Assembly: GCF_000264995.1 (NCBI RefSeq)
Contig: NW_006767433.1
Location: 4,322,967-4,386,966 of the forward strand
Length of the DNA stretch: 64,000 bases
Direction: 5' to 3'
From: Punctularia strigosozonata HHB-11173 SS5
Taxonomy: Eukaryota > Basidiomycota > Agaricomycetes > Corticiales > Punctulariaceae
In this document: piece by piece, positions 56,626 through 64,000 of the stretch
How the letters are laid out: each line of letters begins with the position of its first letter
How positions within the stretch are numbered: position 1 is the first letter of the stretch
The notes under the pieces: model-generated
Database searches by the model: none
The model's input: the letters and a program-made list of their open reading frames with translations, nothing else
What the model was told of the DNA's origin: nothing
Position numbers and translations under genes: made by a program

Positions 56626-56903
56626 TTGTACCATACCGCATTGTATCCGTAGTTTTCCAGCATTATGGGATGGGGTCATTCTCCTGGCGTACACACGGCT
56701 ATGAAGGATCACGTATGTCACCGGATCTGGCATTAACAACGGCGAATGCGATAAATAATACAACTACGGTAAAGGAGAGCGTTTCGTAGGCTAGGAAAGC
56801 AACTGATTTTCGGTATTGAAGTGTCTATTACTGCCCGCAAGTCCCAAGATTATCCCAGCTACGAGCCCCAGGAAAGCGACCGTATAACGGCCTATGCACA
56901 CGA

Positions 56904-58923
56904 TTATGACTTGTAGCTCATGGCGTCTCGGTCGTCTGACGAAATCCGTGCAAATTCAAGACAAAGCCGGAACACGTAGGCTGCAGCGCATGTTCATCAG
57001 CAAAGTGAAAGAGACGACAGAAATGGGCAAATGCTCACCTTCCATGTCGACCTCTCGGCCGATGGTCCGTTTCCATTGCTTGCCAGCGCGCGCAATGCGC
57101 CTCAATCGTTTGTCGCCATCTGTAGGACGATACGGGTCCGGCGGCGTGTAGGTCGCGCTTGCGTTCGCTGCCAACGCGGCTGCCTCCGTCGGGCCAGAGA
57201 AGAACGCATGGATGTTGTACACCTCCTGGTAGAAAGGCGAGAGCGGAATGAAGTGCAGCCAGGGCTGGATCCAGTCCGAGTAGAACTCTTCGTATATTGT
57301 CGCCTTGAGCGCGGCGCTGTCGCTCTCGAGGATGGCGAAGAATTTGGCAGAGTAGCCCATGCCGTCCATGTCGAGCAAGTACTTGTGCCGCCAGTGCTCG
57401 CCGAGGCTGACCGCGTCGTCCCAGCGATGGTCCGCGTGCAGCGCCTCGAGGCCACCGGGGTACACGTCTGCGTACACGTCCTTGACGAAGGCAGCGTCCA
57501 TGATTTCCTTGTTGAGTTCGCCGATCGGGACGTGGGCGGAGACCCAGTTGCTGGACGAGGGCGGGTCGGCGAAGACGAGGGACGTGTTGGACGTCGAGTT
57601 CGAGCTGGACATGCGCAAGAAGCGGTGTCGGTGGAACTGGTGCGCATGGCCCGGAGGGTTTCCACCCCCTCCCGTAGTTGGCCCGCGCCAGTAGATCTTG
57701 TTCGTCTTCAGTTCCCAAGGCGTCTCGGTATCGTCGTGCTCCTTCACGACCAGGTTGACCGGGTCGAAGCCGTACGTGTGCCGGAACGTAGGCCAGTAGT
57801 AGTAGTGACTCGGGATGCGAATGTCGCTGAACCCGGGTGCGCGAGCGGCGGAGAAGATGGGGTACAGCCCAGTTATGGTACGCCAGTCGGAGAAGAAGTG
57901 ACCTTGGGTGTAATGCGCCCACGGGATCTGACAGAACGAAGTGATCGAGTCGCCGGGGTGGAACTGGAGGGTCGTTTTGAGGGAGGGGGTGGAGTTGGTG
58001 ACGAGGTTTGAGGGTCGGAGTGCGGAGTAGAGCTTGCGTGATGGCGAGGAGGGGTCGCACGAACGACGGAAAGCTTCCCAAACGTTCCCATCGCCGCGCC
58101 AGTCTGGTATCAACTCTTGGTATGAGGGGGAGGCAGGGTGTGCGGCGGGATCTTCGCGGTGGTCCCAAGGGACGAGGACGCGGCCTTCACCGCGGGAGTT
58201 GACGGGCATGATCATATCCGGGAGCTGCAGACGGTTAGCAGAGCATAGAATAGAAGATTGATGACGCATACCAGATGCGCGTGTCGCTTCACTAGTGAAA
58301 CGAAGGCAGCTGCTCGGCCTTGGATATCCTCGGAATCGGCACCAGCTTGGGCGTTAAACGCGTCCGCCTGTCCGTTCATTATGCGTACGAGGTTGATGAA
58401 GGGGAATCGTCCGGCCTAAGGATGTCGAATGAGCGCCTGGACCAGACGAGAACCGGAAGCGTACCTCGGCAGCCCTGTCCCGTACTTGCCGCCCCGTCAA
58501 AGCCCAAAACGGCTCGAGGTCCGCGACGAGTCCGTCATACTCGTCCACGAGCTTCACTCCGTTCTCCTGCGCGAAAGCCCACCATGCGTCGAAACCGAGC
58601 GGCGGGTCGCGCTTGTACCGCCGCCGGTACTCTGCCACGGCGGCTTTGAGGGTGCGGCTCTGTTTCGAGAGTTTCGTTCGAAACCTGGCTTCCGCGTCCG
58701 CCATGAGCCTCGGGATCGGGTGCCCTGGGATCACGCTCTTCGAGGAAGACAGGATGGACGTGGTATCGGCGTTGTCGGTGCCCCATGAGGAGATGGCGTT
58801 GGTGCGGGCGCGGTAGGCGGCGTAGGAGCCGGCCTGGAGGAAGACGACGCCGATGAGGAACCAGGCGACGAGCCCGCGCGAGCGACGGGGACGGTCGGCG
58901 TCCTGGCTTTCGGGGTTGCCCAT
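56904..58923 (-). CDS. CAP10-domain glycosyltransferase, GT90 family
   Basis: This is a type II Golgi membrane protein of 621 residues; exons are 58923-58465, 58415-58272, 58224-57039 and 56980-56904. An N-terminal membrane anchor lies at about residues 17-37, followed by a stem with KRDPPLGFDAWWAFAQENG. The C-terminal CAP10 domain carries NKIYWRGPTTGG, HRHRFLRMS, KYLLDMDGMGYSAKFFAIL and PFYQEVYNIHAFF. The last intron (56981-57038) was chosen because it yields DMEAYVFRLCLEFAR, the usual family ending. Cryptococcal relatives include a beta-1,2-xylosyltransferase; the acceptor here may be glycolipid or wall glycan. Confidence 0.9.
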
Positions 58924-60828
58924 GCTGAGCAGAGGGCGGGGAGGAGTGGAAAGGGAGGGCGCGCTAGATGGGATGCGCAGAGATTCGAGAGCCCGTGTCA
59001 GGCACGGCGGCGTTCTATTCCGGACTTCGACCACAATCGTTTGCGCCTTGAAAGCTTGAACACCGACTACATACCACCTTGTCCGATCGGTCTACCGATA
59101 CATCTATATACCGTCGTCGCATCGCCCTCAACTTTGCTCGTGTGTCTGGAGCAAAGACGTGAATTGCTCGGGCTTCATCTGTTTGTGCCCCTTGTCCGCA
59201 CGCTGCAAGAACGGCTGGGCCTGGATGGAGTTAGAGCGACCCGTGGCCTGAATTCAACTCAATAACGCGCGTTCTCTGGCTTTCACAATAGTCGACGGCT
59301 CGGAGTCCAGTAAAGTCTCGCATATATACCTACTTCACCGTACGACGTACGGAGGTCGATCTTTGCGTTCACCGTCAGTCTTCTGCGTCGTTTAGCTCCC
59401 CAGGCGCTGTCAGGCGTGAGGCCCTTGCATCTGGATGAGTCCATTTTCCTGCCTGTTTTTGTTGGGTCGCGCCTACATTCGACCGATGCTGTCCGCCGTG
59501 TGAGAGACTGAGCATATCTTCGAGATCTGGTGCGGCTGCAATTGACTCTATGGATCTCCGCGAATGACTACCCCTGCAAGCAGATACTGAGCCAAAGTCC
59601 CCACGAGCCGTCTGTTCGAAAGTCGATCGTTAAACTTTGGATGCATCCGTCCGTCGTCCGGCGACTCGAGATCATGGCCGACCAACGAGCGGCATCAACA
59701 CCAGAATGAAAAGGGAGCAGCGAGCCATCCCGAATCAAAGCTCGCACACCCAGCGCCCTTGGTTGATCTTGCATCATAGGCGCTGGTCATCCGGTCACCC
59801 GATCTCGTTCCCCAGAACGTATCGGCTGCTTCGAGGTCCGTTATTGGTTCTGGAAGTGCTCTCGGTCGCTTGATCTCATGTTTATGACTATCGATCTTCC
59901 CATCTGCTACATTATCTAGTCCATTACGCAGCATTACGCTGCTCATCTGCATCTTCTGCGCGCGACTACTGTTTGAAACATGAAACCGAGCACGTTGCCT
60001 GCCGCCGCTCCATCGCCGTTAGTGTGAAGCTTGAGTACGGAGTTCCTCTGCGGTCTTTACTCCGTTGGAGCTGAACTCCGGCCAGTTTTCGTATTGCAGG
60101 GTGCCGTCTCGACCATCCCGATATCCACGGGCTGACAGTGAGATGTGTGTATGTCTCGCGCGCCGTGGTTGTCATAACAAGGTTGTCGCAGCTCGGAGGC
60201 ACGGACCTGACTTCATCGTTCAGGGGGGAGATCCGAACGGTCCGCGCACGTGACCGGTGGTGATAACGGCCTCGTTGCTTCCGGCTTGCAATGGTTGCAT
60301 CTCCTGTCTCAACTCTACCTTAAGTCGACGCCCGCCCTCGGCCTGGGCTGTCTGACCAGAATTGCCCGTTCGCACTCGTACGCGTGCATCAGCGCCCCGT
60401 GCGTGGCCACACACACCCTCGCGTGACGCGCGCCGCGTCCCCGGTCGTCTGGCCGTCATCATTTATAAACCACCGGGCGAGCACCCGCCAGTCCTACATA
60501 TGGTCCCAATATCGACAATTGGTCTTGGTAAGTGTCTGATCTGCCGTCTGTCTGCGCTGTCCATCTCCGGCGCTGGCACTGGTCCTGCCACAAGCGCCGA
60601 CCTGCACAGCTTTGCTGAGCTAATGCACAGGAGCGCGGCGATGTGTACCGGCGCCGGCAGGTCGCAGTCCATAATCAAGTTTCGTGGCTGACGACTCCTT
60701 TTGTGATTCCCCCCCTCTATTAAAGCCCAACCGTTCACGTCGTGTACTCGGTCCTACGCCGCCATAGTGCACCTTCATCGCGAACACCACACCGCTCTCC
60801 GATAGACCCCACCGGACACGCACGAACG
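58924..60828. other. Long divergent intergenic region
   Basis: Almost 2 kb without a recognisable gene. ORFs such as 60362-60691 have no motif. A CT/AC-rich stretch precedes the ATG at 60829. No repeats with matching ends were noticed. Confidence 0.45.
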
Positions 60829-63619
60829 ATGGTCTCGTCGAATACACCTCACCATGCCCCCCTGCCCGTCTCTGCCTCGTCCTCGTACCAGGGCGACAGG
60901 CCGCCCGCGACGATCGCGGAGCTCGCCGAACGGGCGCAGCGCGACCTCTGGGACCCGTCCAAGGACCTCAAGCACTGGCTTCGCGTCGGCCAGCGCTATC
61001 GCATGAACGGAAAGAAGTACGCGGAAGAGGGCGATCTCGAGAACGCGTTCGTCGAATTCGCGCGCGCGGCGACGATCGTGCTCCAGAAGCTACCCACCCA
61101 CCGGGACTACAAGACGCAGCTGTCGAGCCCGCAACGGAACAACCTCGGACTGGTAAGAAGTCGTTCTATGCGCTCGCGTACGGGCTTCGGAGGAGCGGTT
61201 TCGGCTGACGGCGACCGACAGAATGGGCAGGATATCCTGGACAATCTGAGCAAGCTCAAGCCGACCTTGGTGGAACGGTATGAGGAATGGCAGAGGCGGT
61301 ATGGAAACAGTGTTACATCGGCGATCCAGGCTGTTGAACCCACCGGTGGGATCAGCAGGGGGCAGTCGCGGCAGGACGATCAGCGGAGAGAAGCGGAGGA
61401 GCCGTCGAGACGCCAGCGAGAGAAGAGTAGGGATAATGTTCCGAGACACCCACGAGAGAAGAGTAGGGAGGATGGGCAGAGGGTGGACGAGACAAGGCGT
61501 ACCGCCGCCATGCAGGAGGCGCGTCGGGCGGCGGAGCATATGGCGCCGCCGAGTAGGCAGTACGAGCAGTCCGGAAGGCCGTCTGCAGAACCTCTGTCTC
61601 GAGAGCGCTCTCGCGGAGCTTCAGACGAAGAAGCTCTGCGGGCGAGACTGGGTGGGATGCAACTATCGCGATCATCTCAACAGGCGGAGGCGTATCCTGC
61701 AACCAACGGTGACGCTCGCGCGGTGCCTTACCGATCTCGGTCTAGTCAAGGCTCCGAGGAAGCGGCGAGGAGACAGCAAGGGCAGCAGGCGGAGATGCTC
61801 AGGCGGGAGGAGGACATCAGGCGGAAACGGGAGGCAGACGCGCAGCGAAGGGCGGAACGTGACGGGATCCTGCAAAGACAGCAGGAGGCGGAAGCGGCGT
61901 CTCGGAGAGCTCGGAGAAGTCGGTCACCCTCACCATTGCCCCCGCCTGCACTGCAGCCGCACGCTGCATCAGCGCGTATGCCAGAACCCCAACCTGTACC
62001 ATCGTATGCACAAGCAGAAGATCGCCGCGCGCAGCAGCAAGATGGATACGGGCGTTGGATGCCCGAGGCGGAAGCGGCGCAGCGCTATGCTCGTGAAATG
62101 CCGCAACCACAGTCGAGCGGTACTGCTGGGCTCTCTCGTCAGAACACCATGCCGGCAGAGACCCAGGTCCGGCGACTGCCTGTCACACCGGACCTGAAAC
62201 AACGCCAGGAGTATCAGCGCCGCCCGCTGGGCCCTTCGGCGACGGCTTCGCAACTGCGACCGGAGGGCATCGCTTTCTTGCCATTGGAGAGTCCGACCAA
62301 GTACGAGGACGATACCGATCGTGAATCTGTAGCTGAAGAGCGGCCTAACGCGTTTGGCCGGCAGCAGCCAGAAGGGAAGCACAGGAGCCGCACACCTGCA
62401 AGATCGTGAGTGGTTCATTAATCGACGTATGACAACGCGACTGACACGCGTTTTAGGTCCTCGTATCCCCCACCGATGACGACCACTTCGCCCGCTCCCC
62501 CGGAGTTTGGCCATGTACAATACCCAACGCTGATGACCCATCACCAGTTGAAGCAAGGTTATTCTCCCTCTCTCCAGTCCATGTTCGCACCAACAAGTGG
62601 TTCAGTTCCGCTCTCAAATTCGTCGCTGTTGCTCGGGCCCCAACCCTCAGGCCTGTACCCACCCGCCGGGGGCATGTACGGCAACGTATATAATCAACCG
62701 CAGTCTGCAAGCCACGCGTACAACGCCGGTAGACCGCCACCAGTGCCGCCCCCGCCCTTGAGCAATGGCAGGACAGGCATGGGCCGGCCATCGTCCTACG
62801 GAATCGAGTATCCGCAACCACCGGCGCATTCACACCCGCATCAGCATATGGGGCCGCCTCCGCCTCCGGTGCCCGCACCCGTCTCACGCATTGAGTCGGG
62901 CAAACGTGAAGATCCCGTGAAGCGAGAACTCAGGACGGTGTCGCTGCCGCGCGAGTGTTTGCCACGGTTCTTGGCAATCGCATCCATCAACACCTCGAAG
63001 AACAAGGAGACGTGTGGATTGCTCTTGGGGAAGGACAAGGGTCAGAAGTATGTCGTGACGACACTCTTGATCCCGAAGCAGCATTCGACCAGTGATACGT
63101 GTACGATGGACGAGGAAGAGTTGGTGCTGCAGTTTACGGAGGAGCGGGGGCTGATCACGCTTGGATGGGTAAGCCATATACAGGTCAGATCGATGGCGTA
63201 CTGATCATAGCCTTGCAGATACACACGCACCCGTCACAGTCGTGCTTCATGTCCTCCGTGGACCTACATACACATTCCGGTTTTCAGCGCATGTTACCCG
63301 AATCATTCGCCGTTGTTTGTGCCCCAAAGTTCACCCCCAGGTACGCACGTCGCCTTTTGGACCTAGGGCGGCGTCCGCTGACGACCTTCATCCGCAGTTT
63401 TGGGATCTTTCGTTTGACCGATCCCCCCGGTCTGCAAACGATCCTTGATTGTACTGCCAAAGAAGCGTTCCATCCGCACCCTGATGTACCTATTTATACG
63501 GTCAGTGGACTCCTCCTGCGCATGCCGTCTGAGATCTCTCTCTAATCGTGCTTTAGGACGCTGACAAGGGTCACGTCGTCATGAAGGACAATCCGTTAGA
63601 GATCGTCGACTTGCGCTGA
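60829..63619 (+). CDS. AMSH-type JAMM deubiquitinase (STAMBP/sst2-like)
   Basis: This zinc metalloprotease, which cleaves Lys63-linked ubiquitin at endosomes, has 835 residues. Exons are 60829-61152, 61222-62405, 62457-63168, 63219-63340, 63398-63500 and 63557-63619. An N-terminal USP8-dimer/MIT-like region (about 20-135) shows [20 protein letters not shown] and [21 protein letters not shown] long Arg/Glu/Gln/Pro-rich linker follows, then the JAMM domain: [44 protein letters not shown] and [12 protein letters not shown]. The catalytic Glu, both zinc His and the Asp are present. Intron 1 (61153-61221) is 69 nt, stop-free and in frame. Reading it through inserts 23 residues into the dimerisation region. 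The frame has no ATG upstream of 60829. Confidence 0.93.
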
Positions 63620-63941
63620 GGCGCGCTGTATTGAACATCATGTAGTCTCTCTGTACTTTGCATTTTGCTGACTGCCACCGGAAATCATGCCCCCTGTACT
63701 ATCGCAATAACAATATGCATTATGGATCCGTTCCGTGTATGTTTGTGACGAGTGTAAGCTCAGAGATTGATGGACTGAGGGAAGGTATAGCTCGCCACGT
63801 GGCCCGTGGGCTTACGCGAATACGGGGGCGCTGGTTGGCCCGGACGGTTCCGCCGCTGCTCTCAACGTCGACGACGACCGCCTCGTCTTTCCGCAACCCC
63901 CTCGCTCTCCCTTCGCTCTGCTCGACAGTGGCCTCCTACCC
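63620..63941. other. Intergenic region
   Basis: Sequence after the deubiquitinase stop turns CT-rich from about 63860, as fungal promoters do. No other signal. Confidence 0.4.
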
Positions 63942-64000
63942 ATGCTGCGGCTAGTCAAGCCCGCGACCAACGGGCTCCTCGGTAAAGCTGCCTGCGCCTC
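63942..64000 (+). CDS. Possible start of a further gene, cut by the window end
   Basis: An ATG after a CT-rich leader opens a frame MLRLVKPATNGLLGKAACA to the edge. The codons are C/G-ending, as in the confident genes. The Arg/Lys and hydrophobic start could be a mitochondrial presequence. There is too little sequence for a family call. Confidence 0.3.
   Translation, partial: MLRLVKPATNGLLGKAACA

Noticed and set aside
57031-58011. 326-codon plus-strand ORF
   Set aside because: It is antisense to the GT90 catalytic domain and has Arg/Val-rich shadow composition without a motif.
58924-60828. Several ORFs of 60-110 codons in the long gap
   Set aside because: None shows motifs, signal peptides or splice-linked neighbours.

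Overview
The window is nuclear DNA of a filamentous basidiomycete, almost certainly an agaricomycete (mushroom or wood-decay lineage). The signs are many GT-AG introns of about 46-70 nt, compact genes on both strands with short shared promoters, GC-rich third codon positions, and lineage-typical families: fast-evolving BTB/POZ genes, a myosin-motor chitin synthase, an SC15-like secreted protein and a CAP10/GT90 glycosyltransferase. The order or genus cannot be named from sequence alone. No rRNA, tRNA, CRISPR array, transposon or virus-derived fossil was recognised.

Layout. 1-6 kb: a partial GPCR-like gene (-), then GWT1 (+), then about 2 kb without recognisable genes but with a degenerate tandem repeat. 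6-11 kb: a complete STE6-type pheromone exporter (+). 11-14 kb: three small genes on the minus strand, namely two Thr/Ser-rich secreted proteins and a hydrophilic protein built of 11-residue repeats. 14-23 kb: an RNase III-domain protein (+), PTPA (-), SURF6/Rrp14 (+) and a Zrg17-like zinc transporter (+). 24-30 kb: a 16-exon PNGase A (-), a BTB gene with an in-frame TGA (+) and an acetyltransferase-like alpha/beta hydrolase (-). 30-40 kb: the 1930-residue myosin-motor chitin synthase (+) converging on acetyl-CoA synthetase (-), with a 73-codon ORF upstream of the latter. 41-46 kb: a BTB pseudogene (-), QTRT2 (+) and a second disrupted BTB gene (-). 47-54 kb: SC15-like (+), a short-chain dehydrogenase (-), a secreted amidase (+) and a Cys-rich unknown (-). 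55-64 kb: a dioxygenase-fold protein lacking its iron ligands (+), a GT90 glycosyltransferase (-), an AMSH-type deubiquitinase (+) and the possible start of one more gene.

There is no operon-like logic. Several genes share themes: cell wall and secretory pathway (GWT1, chitin synthase, GT90, PNGase A, SC15-like and small secreted proteins), signalling (GPCR, pheromone exporter, PTPA, AMSH) and RNA biology (RNase III protein, Rrp14, QTRT2). Exon structures below were built by eye from splice signals, reading-frame continuity and remembered family motifs. For each spliced gene called complete, the exon lengths sum to a whole number of codons. The most unusual window-wide signal is that seven of about 113 inferred introns need a GC donor.
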